64,000 nucleotides of DNA, from positions 7,855,501-7,919,500 of the forward strand of contig CM007989.1 of the NCBI GenBank assembly GCA_002189035.1. The letters run 5' to 3'. The DNA comes from Utricularia gibba (taxonomy: Eukaryota > Streptophyta > Magnoliopsida > Lamiales > Lentibulariaceae). A model generated the notes under the pieces. That model saw nothing but the letters and a program-made list of their open reading frames with translations. It ran no database searches and was not told where the DNA came from. Position 1 is the first letter of the stretch; each line of letters starts with the position of its first letter. Of this stretch, positions 23,117 through 35,350 are shown piece after piece. Made by a program: the position numbers and the translations under genes.

Positions 23117-26100
23117 ATGGGTACTCTGCAAATCATCCCCTCACCAATCGGTGTTTCTAAATCTGGAAAAAGTTCAGCATTCAGTTGTTTCAGGGGTGTT
23201 GGGCAAGTGGGTTTTTCTTCTGTTTTGAGGAGAAAAAGTAGTGGAAAATTGTTGTTTGTTCGAAGAACAGGGTCATTATCAGAGGGTCAGAAGATGGGGA
23301 GGTTCTGAGGAGTAATGATGATCAGGAACCGGATGAGATTCTGAAAGCTGGTTCTGTTGCTGGGGTTGATTCGGTTTATCGTTCTGGTAGAGCTTGTCAC
23401 AACTGTTTCTTTCGTTTTTTTTTCCTTTTTGTTGATGTTCATTTATTATTTGAGTTTACCAGATCTGTTTGTGTGATCCATGGCCGTTACTTCAGTGTTA
23501 CTCAATGAAAGATCCAAACTTTTTACATCAAAGATGAACATATTCTATGCCTAAATCTAAAGAAACCCCAACTTTTGCATATTTGAATTTGTGTTGTGTT
23601 GTTTTTTTATTGGGTACGCCGTTGTATGCATTTGATCTTTTTTTTTGTGTTGTCTAATTAACATTTTTGTTAATAGTGTGTTCATATGATGTTCTTATTC
23701 AGCTTCTATTTTCTCTTGTTTCCCCCCTTACGATCCTATTAGAAGTGCATCCAACTCCAGTTACTGGCGCCGAACAACCGCCTGAACTTCAAAAGGATAT
23801 CATCAATGGGGTAGAGAAATCTGTCAACATTGTAGACGATGACGAGAGTTCAAAGAGAACAATGTTCAATGTTGTTTTTGTATCTGCGGAAGCATCTCCA
23901 TATTCCAAGACTGGAGGCTTGGGAGATGTTTGTGGGTCATTACCTATTGCCTTGGCAGCACGTGGCCACCGAGTAATGGTTGTTTCTCCAAGATACATAA
24001 ATGGTAATCCTTCAGACAAAAGATATGCCAATGGGGTTCAAAGGGAACAACGTGCTAGGTTCTACTGTTTTGGTGCTGAGCAAGAGGTCACGTTCTTCCA
24101 CGAATATAGGCTGGAGTTGATTGGGTAAAAAGATGTCTTCTTCGTAATGTTCTCATAGGAAGTTGTTTTCATCAGGGGTCTATCTTTTGTAAGTGTGGAA
24201 TTTGGTTTTATATTTGCAGGTATTTGTTGATCATCCTTGTTACCACCGTCCTGGAAACCCCTACGGTGATAGCTATGGTGCATTTGGTGATAATCAGGTC
24301 AATTTTCATGTTTTAATTTTTTGTATATACACATACATACATATTATAAACGAGTGTGTATATCGTATTTGAACATTCTCATTTCGGCATTGCAGTTCAG
24401 GTTTACTTTACTTTGTTACTCTGCGTGTGAAGCTCCATTATTGCTGCCCTTGGGAGGATATACCTATGGACAGAAGTGTATGTTTCTTGCAAATGACTGG
24501 CACGCTGGCCTAGTCCCAGTGTATGTTACTTATGTATTGCACTTGTTGTGTATGTGGACAATGTGTTCTTCTTGACACCCGAAGTCTCTGTTCTGGAAGT
24601 TTTCTAGTTCATTATACACCCATTATCTCTTGCAAAATTTCAGACTACTAGCAGCAAAATACCGGTCTCATGGTGTTTACATGGATGCTCGGAGTCTCAT
24701 CGTAATACATAATATAGCTCACCAGGTTAAATTATTTCTCCTCCTATCTTAGTTCAATATATATACACAGCTGCATATGATATGCTGCTATTCTTACACC
24801 TTTTGGAAAGGAGCAATTGAAGCAATTTTAGATATGATCTGTCGTTGGGTATTTTTGATAGATCCTGTCAGTTTGGAAATGGTTGAACCCATTTTAACAT
24901 TTGTGTCTTATCATCTGAAGGAGTTGAACCTGCAGCGACTTACATGAACCTGGGCTTACCACCAGGGTGGTACAAAGCACTTGAATGGGTGTTTCCCACA
25001 TGGGCTAGAACGCATGCTCTTGACCCAGGGGAAGCTGTGAATGTTCTAAAAGCTGCAATTGTCACTGCAGATAGGATTGTGGCAGTTAGCCAGGTTGCTT
25101 CTTCTTGTCCTCTTTTTCCCTGCATTTGGTTTACATGGGATTTCCTAAAGACTCTTTTTTCTGCTTGTGCTCTCTTTGTTCAGGGTTATTCATGGGAAAT
25201 AACTACCCCTGAGGGTGGATATGGTTTGCATGACCTGATCAAATGTCGAAATATAGTTGTAACAGGTATGCTTATTTTCTCACAATGCAAGATGCGTTTA
25301 ACTTTAACTGGTATTTAGCAAGGGATGCTTATACATGTTCAGGGATCACTAATGGGATTGATATCAATGAATGGGATCCATCTACTGATGAGCATATTGC
25401 ATCGAAATACTCTCTAGAAAACCTCGATGGAAAGGTGATGAACAGCTTCTTCTAAGTTATTTATAAAGAACACCTTTGCTTCAACGGTCTTTTAGAAGAA
25501 CTCATCATGTCTCGGACTGCAGAAAGAATGCAAGATTTCCCTTCAGAAGGAACTTGGACTGCCGGTTAGGCCAGATTGCCCCTTGGTGAGAGCATCCCCT
25601 GTGGTTATTATTTTGGCATAGCAGTCCCCTGCTTTTAATTCTCTCATTGTTTGTTTCTCAGATTGGATTTATTGGGAGATTAGACTACCAGAAGGGTGTC
25701 GATATTCTTCTTTCTTCTGTTCCAGATATCATGCAAGATGATGTTCAGTTGGTATGCAAGCTGTTTTCTAGATCATCCTTAGAAAAACTCCATGAGAAGT
25801 GGAACAATCTGAAGAATGATGCATTTTCCCTCAGGTGATGCTGGGATCAGGAGAGCAGCAATACCAAGACTGGATGCGGCATCTCGAGTCTGAGTATAGA
25901 GACAAGTATCGCGGTTGGGTTGGATTCAACATCCCAGTTTCTCACCGGATTACAGCAGGGTGAGCCAAAAGTTCTCAAATTTACCTCTCTTTTCCATGAA
26001 GATGCGTATACCAATACTGGGAAATTGCAGCTGCGATATTATTGTCATGCCTTCGAGATTCGAGCCGTGTGGTCTAATCCAGCTCTATGCAATGAGATAC

Positions 26101-26714
26101 GGCACCATTCCTGTCGTTCATAACACCGGGGGGCTCAGAGTGAGATACTTTCATTTTGCAAGCTTCTCCATTATTTAATTCACTAGAAGAAGGAAGAAGG
26201 ATGATGCACCATATGATGCTGTGTGGGTTGCAGAAGAAAAGGGTGATTGATTCTAACATACTCCTCTGCATTTCACAGGACACAGTTCAGACCTTCGACC
26301 CTTTTGCAAAAGCAGGCAGTGGAGAAGGCACAGGGTTCAAAATTCCTCTACAATAATTTTCAACCATAAATGTCCTCTTCTTTGCTTTCATTCTGATTCT
26401 TGCCTCATTTTTGGATTGGGTTGCAGGTGGGCGTTTGCTCCTCTTTCTGTAGAGAGCCTGGTGGCAGTAAGTTCCCATCCCAGATCATAAAACTGAAGGA
26501 TTTTTGCTTTTCTTGATCATGTACGCAACCCCAATACCCTGTCTCTCGCCTGCAGACACTGCGCATCGCAGCAAAGACATACAAGGAGCACAAGCCATCG
26601 TGGGAAGGGCTTATGAGACGCGGGATGCAGCGGGACTCATCGTGGGACAAGGCTGCAGCCCAGTACGAGCAGGTGTTCGAGTGGGCGTCTTTGGATTCCC
26701 CCTACGCTTGCTGA
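23117..26714 (+). CDS. SS1: plastid starch synthase I (frame broken three times)
   Basis: Fifteen exons: 23117-23386, 23743-24124, 24220-24297, 24396-24520, 24644-24725, 24921-25093, 25184-25265, 25343-25434, 25523-25585, 25662-25751, 25835-25959, 26031-26139, 26279-26334, 26427-26466 and 26556-26714. The enzyme transfers glucose from ADP-glucose to short amylopectin chains in the plastid. A Ser/Gly/Arg-rich transit peptide comes first. The ADP-glucose-binding motif is [13 protein letters not shown]; further landmarks are [57 protein letters not shown] and VVHNTGGLR. The length would be about 642 residues, usual for SSI. Three one-base losses break the frame: between 23242 and 23305 (best at GGG 23284-23286), near 24109-24113 (EYR to VDW), and at the start of exon 6 (24919-24922, before GVEPAATY). 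The other twelve exons close perfectly, so error is likelier than decay. Confidence 0.93.
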
Positions 26715-27093
26715 GGTGAACCGAACCAGTACTAGAGCGCCATGTCTTCTGCAATAAAGATGCGGGAAAGCATCACATGACGTTGCTGGTTCTAGGAGCT
26801 GTTTAAGTTGAATTAGGCTTCTTTCCTCTCCCATTGAGAAAGTTCGATTTTTTCTACGCAGTTTCACCGTGTCGTAGGAACTTTGGTATCTGATTTCTTG
26901 TATGGGGTCTCAATGATTCCATCGTCTTCATCAACCGTCTGATGACCGGCGACGACGGGCAAAGAGGGTATTCAAAAGCAGCTTAACGTGAACTCACAGT
27001 TTCAACGAAGAACAGAAAGTGAAGTTGAGGCAGTTTGGAATCCCAGAGGCAACTGGAAGAGAGTATGGGTTAGAAAAATTGATTTAATTTATT
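26715..27093. other. starch synthase 3' UTR and snRNA 5' flank
   Basis: Mixed-composition sequence holding the starch synthase 3' UTR. It runs up to the upstream sequence element of the U4 gene. Nothing else is recognised. Confidence 0.5.
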
Positions 27094-27144
27094 ATCCCAC
27101 ATCGGAATCTGAACCTCAGTAGAAGGCGTTTCGGGTTATAAATA
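27094..27144 (+). promoter_or_regulatory. plant snRNA promoter: USE and TATA
   Basis: The upstream sequence element ATCCCACATCG (27094-27104) matches the plant snRNA consensus RTCCCACATCG. TATAAATA follows at 27137-27144, leaving 32 bases between. This longer spacing is the RNA polymerase II type; Pol III snRNA genes such as U6 have about one helical turn less. The RNA starts about 25 bases downstream of the TATA. Confidence 0.88.
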
Positions 27145-27168
27145 AAGACTTTGGCACCTACGATTGTC

Positions 27169-27319
27169 ATCTTTGCGCTTGGGGCAATGACGCAGCTAGT
27201 GAGGTTCTAACCGAGGCGCGTCTTTTGCTGGTTGAAAACTATTTCCAAACCCCCTCTTAGGCTTGGGTTATCCTCAAGCCTACGAGAATTTTTGGAAGGG
27301 TAGACTACGGTCATTCCCT
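27169..27319 (+). ncRNA. U4: U4 spliceosomal snRNA
   Basis: The RNA begins ATCTTTGCGCTTGGGG and continues through GAGGTTCTAACCGAGGCGCG, the U6-pairing and 5' stem-loop region of plant U4. It then runs through TTGAAAACTATTTCC to a 3' hairpin and an Sm site (AATTTTTGG near 27290), with a final stem built around GGGTAGACTACGGTC. The length of about 151 nt fits plant U4. A 3'-end element of the CA-N-AGTNNAA type follows at about 27320-27334. U4 holds U6 inactive in the U4/U6.U5 tri-snRNP. The promoter upstream and the intact stems suggest a functional copy. The 3' end is approximate. Confidence 0.92.
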
Positions 27320-27334
27320 ACAATTCTAGTTAAG

Positions 27335-27840
27335 TCTATTTTGGTGTTCAGCAATAGCTACTGGAGGGGGATCTATTCAGCCCAATTATCTGTTCACATA
27401 GTATTGTAGCGCTTAGTAGTTACGGGTGGGTGTTTTTGAGATGTACCCACTGTCCATTTCTCTCTCACATACCACGCACAAAAAATTACAGGTGGGTAGA
27501 AGGTACATTTCTAACACAGTGAAACCACAATGAATATTTTTCAAAAAAACCCTAGTAGTTACGGCGACTGCATAAGCAGAAGGTGGAAACTCTTGAATGA
27601 GAACACAAGCCTCTCAAGCTGTCTGAGGTTGGGCAGTGCTGTCCTTTCGATCATCTCACCGCATTCAGTAAATCACAAGCAACTGATCAGCGGGTGCTTT
27701 TCGAAAACGAGAGACAGACAGACACATCTTCCTTAAGGCGTCGGTAAGGACGAACCGAAAGAGATGGAACAATGATATCATCATCGTGTAGTCTGCGGAC
27801 GAGGCCCAGTACCCGACCCAACACAACACAAAAAAATTGC
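27335..27840. other. spacer between U4 and tRNA-Gly
   Basis: About 500 bases of mixed sequence with no recognised gene. A short reading frame at 27530-27736 has no family resemblance. Confidence 0.5.
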
Positions 27841-27844
27841 AAAA
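27841..27844 (-). terminator. Pol III terminator of tRNA-Gly
   Basis: TTTT on the minus strand, 20 bases past the tRNA 3' end, with a longer T7 run just beyond (27836-27830). Runs of four or more T end Pol III transcription. Confidence 0.65.
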
Positions 27845-27864
27845 GAGTTTACGTCACAATATGT

Positions 27865-27934
27865 TGCGCATCCGGGGAATCGAACCCCGGTCAGTACCGT
27901 GGGAGGTACTATGATACCACTACACCAGATGCGC
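27865..27934 (-). tRNA. tRNA-Gly, probably CCC anticodon, one base short in the anticodon arm
   Basis: The acceptor arms GCGCATC and GATGCGC pair fully, with discriminator A at 27865. The D arm carries GTAGTGGTA (A box) and the T arm GGTTCGATTCC (B box), both intact. The anticodon arm reads AGTACCTCCCACGGTACT. Nuclear tRNA-Gly normally has GTACC, a 7-base loop and GGTAC; here only six loop bases (TCCCAC) remain. One more C in the CC at 27906-27905 would give loop CTCCCAC with anticodon CCC. Length is 70 instead of 71. This is the same one-base loss in a C run seen in several protein genes. Confidence 0.9.
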
Positions 27935-28197
27935 GTGTTGATGCTACTCATCTTTTTCCTAGAATTAAATTTACAATCCTTATTTATCTATCATTTTTTT
28001 TCCACATCGTACATTACACAACTATCCTATCGCAAGAACAAATGCTTCAAGAAAAAAAACTTGGTTTTTTCCTCGTAGCAGGTTCAGGTTCAGGTTCAGA
28101 CAGAATTATCAGGGCATCCGTACATCCCAATGATCAAGTTAACAGCAAGAACAAAGAAGGGGCGGGACAGAAACTCTGTTTACCTTGAGAGAATGAA

Positions 28198-31006
28198 TCA
28201 GAGAGCAGACTCGATTTTGTCATGGAGCGTGACGACCAGGTCGTGGGCATCGTCCAGGAGCTTCCACACGTCAAGATGCCCCGCCATTGAGTTGCACTCC
28301 CTCAGGATCTCATCCATGCTGCTGTACTTCTCGATGATCAGCTTCCTCCTTTGCAGGACGGACGCCGCGATCGCATACAGCAGCAGGTCGTCCGTCGGCG
28401 GCGCCCGCTGCCGTATCTTCCTCCAGGCCTTCTTCCCTATCCCGGCCCTGATGGCAGCCTGGTCAGCCCACATCACCTCCCACAGGCACAGGGTCTGCTC
28501 GAAGGTGAGCTCCCGCCGGAAGAGGACCACCACCATCCGGTACACAAAGAAGCAGTCATTGGCTTGGAGTTTCTCCAGGTGCTTGTAGAGGCGCAGGTCC
28601 TTGTACTTGATGATCTTGGAGACGATCATCAGCTGCCTTCTGATGCCGACCTCGTCGAGCCTGAAGTTGTAGCGAGCCTTTTTCATGAACCCAACGAAGC
28701 ACCAGAAGGCTAAGCTGTCATCGGTCATCACAGCGATTATGGGAGACAGGAGGTCGCTCATCCCCTGGCAGTAGCCGATCTCGGGGTCATACCGAGCATA
28801 TGCTTCCAGAATGACAACCAGTCGAGCAGCATGGAAGATCCTGGCGGGATCAAGGTGTTCACAGTCATTCAATCCAGCAATCTCAGACGCGTGCTTCGCC
28901 TCGATGTCTGACACCGTGTTCTGGACTGGGAGTATGGCATCCATTCGGCATTGCACCGGATGGCATCGAGTCGGATGATACGCTGCCATGTAGAAAAATC
29001 TTCTAGACCTTGGGATGCTGGCTTGATTTCCGTCGGCAGGGATGATGATGAGAGCTCATTTAGGGATGGCTCGAGATCAACCGAGGAATCAGTGTCCAAG
29101 GAATCTGAGTCACAGCCATCTATCAATGAACTGGTGGGTTGGTTAGCAACCTCGTCATTACTGACCCCAAACTCACTGGAGAGAGATTCCCTGGTGCTAA
29201 CAGTATCACCGGAATCTGGACAACCCACAACAGAAGAGGAACTCCCATCAACAAACTTGGTACTTTCACCACCTCCATTCATCTTGGCCACTTTACTGCT
29301 AAGCTTAAGAAGCTGGCTACACGGCCTCCATAATCTCTCATATTCTTTCCTGCGTGCATTTTTATCATAATGAGTATGAGGAACGCATGAGACGCCAGTC
29401 AATTAAACATATAAAGAATAAAGGAATGAAAAAATACGTTTTTAAATAAAACAAACAAAACATCCTTTGCCTCGGTTATCCTGTTTCTCGACTGGTGTGT
29501 GATCCAGGAAGGGGTAAAGGAAGTGACCTGAAGAACAAAAAGTGATAAGGGTACGTAGTGCACCTTTTCTGATTAAAAATAGCATCCCTTTCTTCACTGG
29601 TGCTTGTAAGGTCGTATCTACAAATAAGTGAAAAAATAAAGTTAGATCCAGAGCATGGAAGTTACTCGGAACAGATACTCAAAATGAAAGGTAAATGCAC
29701 CAAGAATACGGTAAATGAGTGACAAGTATTGAAAAGTTCCGATTTTGTGTCTTTCATTCACTATCTATGGTCGACTGAACATGCCAGTTAACTAAACGCA
29801 ACCACCATCTAAATAAATATGCGTATCCCGGAAATACTAAGTTGCATGACTGGGGCGCGGCGCAAGTAGCAATGAATCAACTTACACGCCAAGGAGGAAT
29901 GGCCAAACCTCTGCTCTTATACTCGGATCAACACTCTGCACACACCAGCACAAAATCGTACACATCATGATCATCACATCCAAACCCAAATAACAGCATT
30001 TTCACCGAGAGGAGTCATATAAGATATGAGTAACAGGAAAATCACAAGTTCAAGCCATGTGAAACAACTCACCCCACTACGCACAATCTTCAAAAATTCA
30101 ATTCCATCGTCAATGAGTTTGCCTTCTGGTGTAAAAGAACTTTTCCATTGACTCGAAGATAAGAGGCACTTCCTTTTTCTTCGTGACCATCGCGATTTGT
30201 GCTGAACTCTGGAACGGGAAACTATTAGTAACAGATTCAATGAAGGCCGCACTTCTTCAAACCAAAGCAAAACTGAGCAGACGGCATTTTAAAAGTAAAA
30301 TTAGCAATCAACAGGAAATCCTTAAATGAAGAGATAAACTATCTCATTAGCTTATGCGCTAAGAATGTAGGGAAATGAATGATGGGCTTTTCTTTTTGAG
30401 AAATGAAAAAACGGACTAAGCAGATGATTTAATATGACAGTTACAAAAAACAGATCGAGATAGATGTACAGCAGCTGCCTCACAAAAAGAGGAACCAAAG
30501 AACACCAAAATGAACCATGACTTGATCGAAGTAAGACTAGGAAAAAATTCCTGCTTTGTCCCACTTCTAAAAAAGTTTCCCCTCAGGGAAGATTTACTCA
30601 AGCCTAAAAAATACCCTACTTCGTCCTTTCTAAAAAGGTGAACTAGGCGACCTGGAAACGGTAAGAAACCTAAAATATCAGAGAAACAGATCTAGATGCA
30701 CAAACAGCGGATTTCGAACGGAATACGCTGAAGTGTTAGAGAGAGATCTGAAGTAAAATTGGGAGTGGGAGGAAACCAATAATAGAATAAGAAGTAAATC
30801 GAACGATATTTAGAGATAACAGAGACTCACCGGCGGGAAGAAGAAGAAGATGATGATGATGATGAAGAAGCCGGTGAGGAGTTTGTGGATGCTACTAATT
30901 TAATCCACGACAGAGGTGGAGGAGACGACGGCTTATGCGAGGAAGATGAAATTGGCGAAGGTTTTGGCGACGACGACGAAGTATGGCTTCGTCTTAGAGC
31001 TCTCAT
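28198..31006 (-). CDS. GYP7-like TBC-domain RabGAP (frame broken once)
   Basis: Five exons: 31006-30831, 30208-30073, 29935-29886, 29617-29564 and 29349-28198. The N-terminus (MRALRRSHTSSSS) is followed by a long Ser-rich stretch, partly from a GAT/GAA microsatellite. Next come WSRRKRKCLLSSSQWKSSFTPEGKL and SVDPSIRAEVWPFLLGVYDL, which open the TBC domain in this family. A Ser/Asp-rich insert separates these from the catalytic half. That half has the arginine finger IIRLDAIR and glutamine finger GYCQGMSDLL, then FWCFVGFMKKARYNFRLDE. Such proteins speed GTP hydrolysis by Rab GTPases in membrane traffic. The frame is broken near 28923-28924, between EWMPYSQS and QNTVSDIEAKH; one more C restores it and gives about 522 residues. 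Confidence 0.9.
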
Positions 31007-31963
31007 CTACAACAGTCGCTTCTAATTTTCCTCAGCCAGACAAACTACTCCACTCCACCGAGGTTTCAACACCAGTCGGCAAAAATCCTCGTTTACCTAG
31101 TCGCGTAGACGACGGCGACGGCCACAACCAGTCCAGCAACGACAGTTAGAGCGATCCTAGAACCGCGATTCGCCGTCTCCCCTATCCAGAAACCCCCGGC
31201 GCCAGCGCCGATGCGGCCGATGGACTCAATCACCGAGGAGAGCATGGGACGGAGTTCTGGAATGATGAATTCAAAACCGGAAAGCTGCAGCAACGCCGGC
31301 ACTGGATTATTAACCACCAACCAACACACGACTTTGTCCCCCCGCCCTCCTTCCTCATTCACTTCCTCACGACGCCATTATTGGCGTCTGTATATTTCTA
31401 TTTCACTTTTTTTCACGCCCATCGGGTTTTAGGGCATGATTTGGGATGACGGTTTCCCAGAAACATTCTATACGGCGTCGTCTTATGCCCAGATCCTTTT
31501 TTTCCCATTGGAAAGAAAAATGATATATTTTAATATTTTTTCGTTTTTTTAACTTAATTTATTCTCATTTTTTAGCATTATATTTTTAAAATGATTTAAT
31601 TACAGTCATTAATTACTTAAATACTTGATTAGGTTCCATTTAGGTCACTTAACTCTTCCTTTAAGATCCTCTGCTTTGCTGTGCCCCACTTCACAGTGAA
31701 TTGAAGAGCTCACCGGAACAGTGTAAACTCTTGAGCTCCCCACGGCCACAATACGCCGACGGAAATTGGGGTGCAGCTCGGCTTCCGAGTGCCGCTTGTC
31801 GTCATTTTGGGTTATTGGTAATATTTTTTATGTTAATATACAATTCTTGGCAAGCTTTTCATGCCTTATAGATTGGTTCGCCTGTTAAAAACGGTGGAAA
31901 CTTCAGTTGATTTTGCATGCAATGCTTCGAAGGTGAGGTTTTTTGCTCTTTTTTATTCAGTGG
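31007..31963. other. divergent promoter region of TBC and IPK1 genes
   Basis: The two start codons are 957 bases apart and point away from each other. The middle (about 31500-31650) is AT-rich. An acceptor-like TTTTATTCAG sits three bases before the IPK1 start codon, so the IPK1 leader probably contains an intron. No other gene is seen. Confidence 0.55.
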
Positions 31964-34227
31964 ATGGCGGTGGTTTTACGCGAAAGAGATTCCGAGGAAT
32001 GGGCGTACAGGGGAGAAGGAGCCGTGAATTTGGTTCTTGCTTATTGTGGGAAAAATCCAAACTTTGTAGGTCTTTTCTTGTTTGGTAGTTGCTTTGTTAC
32101 AAACTGCAAATGCTCTTTTTTGAGTCTATTCCATCATAGCAATTATGTAAGTAGAGAAAAGATGCTTGCTGGCGTTTCTGAAAACTAGTTCTCAGTAGTG
32201 TTGTTTGCTATGGGAAGAACTTTTGATTTTAAAAAAAGTTTACTTTTGGCTAAATGTATGTTAAATTTTGGTGATAGCTTGCGACTGTAAGTTGCTTGTG
32301 TAGTTTCTGGTTCTCTTTATGCCAACTCGCTGATCCCTTCGTTTTTCTTTCATCTGAGTGGATTTAGGTTGGAAAGGTTTTAAGGATACAGAAAGTTGCC
32401 ACTAATGGATCTGCGTGTGACAGCAACCGCCTACCTCTGATCGATGAAGAATGTCTCATTTGGCGAGATTTTGAAGGCATTGTCACTGCTTCTACTAGGG
32501 AAACTGCTGAGCAACTGTATGTGCAAAAAGTGATGTGCCCCTTGTTGGGTCCAGAGCATGTTGATGCAGGGGTGGGTAATTGAACTTGCCTGTTTTGTTA
32601 TTCTGAAATAATGCCATACATAACTCTCTCAGTTTATGTAGTCCTACTGTTTGATGAGAAGTTTCTTCATCATTTACCTATTATTAATATCACATTTATC
32701 CCGTACAGATCAATATTCTCGTGTCAAAGGAATTTTTGGAAGCTGTTGAAAGGAAAGTCCTTTTCCAGCGTCCCTCTTGGCGAGTTGATGCTGCCAAAGT
32801 CAACTTACTGTCCAATTCAGCTCTTCTAATTTCTGATCATTCAATTTTTCCTCATGGTAGGGGCTAGCTCTTCTAATTTCCGCTAACTCATAATATCCGT
32901 GACTCCAGAATTGATTTTACACATAGGCGGTTCTTATTTCTTTGAATTCATTTTTTTTCTTGTTTTATATGTGGCTGAATCAAGGTGGCCCCTTGTATGA
33001 CAAAAGTCCTGTGTTCAGTTTCAGGTATTTTCACGGAAGACTTTTGTGTATCTGTAGAAATAAAGGTGCTTGCAAGTCCGTGATCCATATATTTATTTTT
33101 CTTTCTACATTCTCTTGCTGATCATTTCCTGTGTATCGTATTATGATGCCCTTCATTACAAATCCTCTCTATGCAGCCCAAAGCTGGCATTCTACCGTAT
33201 TCCGAATACATAACTGAACGAAATGCCATCAAGAAGACCACTACCCGTTTTAAAATGCACCAAGTGTTGAAGATGGCGGAAGGGAAGGTACTTTGTAACT
33301 CTGCCTTATTCTACGTCTTGACTAAAGTGATTCCTGGATACCCTCTTTAGTGAACATTTATTCCAGTAATGTAAAACTGTATTGATACAGATTTCGCAGT
33401 TGAGTAACTATGATCCGCTCGACATGTTCTCTGGATCAAAGGAGAGAATACGAAATGCTGCGGCATCCCTCTTTCTCACCCCTCAGAACAACCTTCGGGT
33501 TTTCTTAAATGGTTCTCTTATTTTTGGAGGAATGGATGGGACCAAGAGTGCAAGCTTTACTGTTGACGAAGCATTTCAAAACGGTCTTCAACATGTCATC
33601 TTAGCCAAACATGGATTTCACACTGATTATCTCCTGGAACTTATTTCTGAAGCTCTTTTCAAGTCTGGCTTACTGAATCGGCTTCTTGAGGTGCAGAAGC
33701 TTGATGCTTTTGATGTTGAAGGTGCCATTCACGCCTACTATGATATAGTTTCTGAGCCATGTGCTGTCTGCCTGGAAAAAGCTCAGATCACATCATCAGG
33801 AAGATACTCTACCCTCCACTCAATGCCACTCGAAAAGAAGGTAAAAATCGTGAGGGATTACTTGATATCTGCTACTGCAAAGGATCTCAGCATGATGATC
33901 AGTTTTCGGCCAAGAGCCACGCTGAATACAGAATCCCCGTCATATGATGCCGTTTCTCTGGAACCCACCAATCAAACTTTTGATTACAAGGTGAGCATCC
34001 GCCTTTCTCAGTATGAAGATATGCATTTATACACTGTCTCATGTAGTCAGACTTTGTAGATATCATTCATTGATCTGGATATGAAGCCTCTAAGGAAAAT
34101 GGAATACTACTATGAGCTTGACCAGAAGATAGTGAAATGCTATACCCAGATGGCTAACAGCAAGCAGCATGACAGGGGGGATGCTGTCCAGGACTCACCG
34201 CATTCTTCCACACCAACCTGTATGTAA
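31964..34227 (+). CDS. IPK1: inositol-pentakisphosphate 2-kinase
   Basis: Seven exons: 31964-32065, 32368-32571, 32709-32856, 33019-33065, 33177-33287, 33391-33990 and 34060-34227. Phases close on 459 residues, close to known plant IPK1. The enzyme phosphorylates InsP5 at the 2-position to make phytate (InsP6), central to phosphate storage and signalling. N-terminal nucleotide-binding residues lie in EEWAYRGEGAVNLVLAY. The family motif EIKPK is present (CVSVEIKPKAGILP, around residue 185). Further conserved blocks are YDPLDMFSGSKERI, LRVFLNGSLIFGG, DVEGAIHAYYDIVSEPC and ATAKDLSMMISF. The C-terminus includes QTFDYKISFIDLDMKPL. Exon 4 uses the acceptor at 33018 because only that joins exon 3 in phase. 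Confidence 0.93.
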
Positions 34228-35350
34228 AACCTTGAGACTCTGTATTGGGAATATTCATAAGTGACATCTTTTCTCTGTTTTCGCTGTTTCTGCAGAAATG
34301 AAAGCTAAACACCATATTTCAGTCACGCAGCTGTGCAGTTAAGATGCAAGAATCCAGGATCAGCAGGTGAAGTTTGAAGAACACTTCTGAAATGTAGATA
34401 TGTCTCCTACACTTGAAAACTCCATCTGGCAACTGAGCTCAGTCTGCACCCTTGTGTTCTTTCTCGTCATCTGTAGCTTGTGAGATAGAGAAGTGGCCTG
34501 CAACTGACATGGGGGAAGGGGTCAGGTTGATGAAGTTCCGTACATGTGCTGTTGCAAGTTTCTGTACGGACTACAGCCCATTGGAATTAAATAATCAAGC
34601 AGAAGCAACGGCTTCATAAACCAAGACGATCTCTCGACATCGCTGAAACTGTGTATCGCAATGGCGGTTGGGGATTCATCGGATATCTCAGTGACGAACG
34701 CAGCATCATTCAGAGACGACGACTGTTAATCAAGAGATTCGAAACGGAGAAGGCCCATTTCGTGGGAGGTCATGGTTGCGGGTGGGCGGCTCGCGAGGCG
34801 CTAAAGATGGGACCTTTACCGGGATCACCGCATGAATCCTCCATCGCGACCACCGTCTCTCCCCCCTCCGGCGTTCTTCAGAGGACACTACTTTCCAATT
34901 CCGATGGTAGCGACTGTAATAGCCCCACCGTCGCCGCCGCAGTTTTACCAGCTGAACTGAATTCCAGCTTCTTTTGACTCGCTAACAACCTGGATTCCAG
35001 GCCACGCTACCTCACCCAGCCGCTTCAAGATTCGTTCTTTTTGTTGTTTTTTCAAGAGAATGCTGTCGGAATTTACCATCAGACAAGATCATGAAACTTA
35101 TTTCCGGCCAAAGGTGCACAACGCCACCTTAAACCAACGCAACCACGCAGAAACGAAGCCATCTCAGGGGAAGCCATTAACGAGCTTCACCTTCAAAACC
35201 AAAAACCCATCACCAACATTCGACCACTGGCCGATAAACGCAACGTTCACGTAAAAGACGACCGGGGTGGGGGGTAATGAAGACCAGTTAACTCATGTAT
35301 AGAGAGATATGTAGAAGAAGACAGTCGTCGGAGATCAACTGCTGATGGTT
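34228..35350. other. convergent 3' region of IPK1 and CID genes
   Basis: This stretch holds the 3' ends of two convergent genes. A GC-richer islet (34640-34980) contains a 109-codon plus-strand frame with no recognisable domain and no obvious splice partners. It is not called a gene. Confidence 0.45.

Noticed and set aside
23117-26714. Starch synthase I as a pseudogene
   Set aside because: All three breaks are single missing bases of the same sign as in other genes and the tRNA; catalytic motifs and other splice sites are intact.
34651-34977. 109-codon plus-strand frame between IPK1 and CID genes
   Set aside because: No domain and no splice partner; composition alone does not support a gene.
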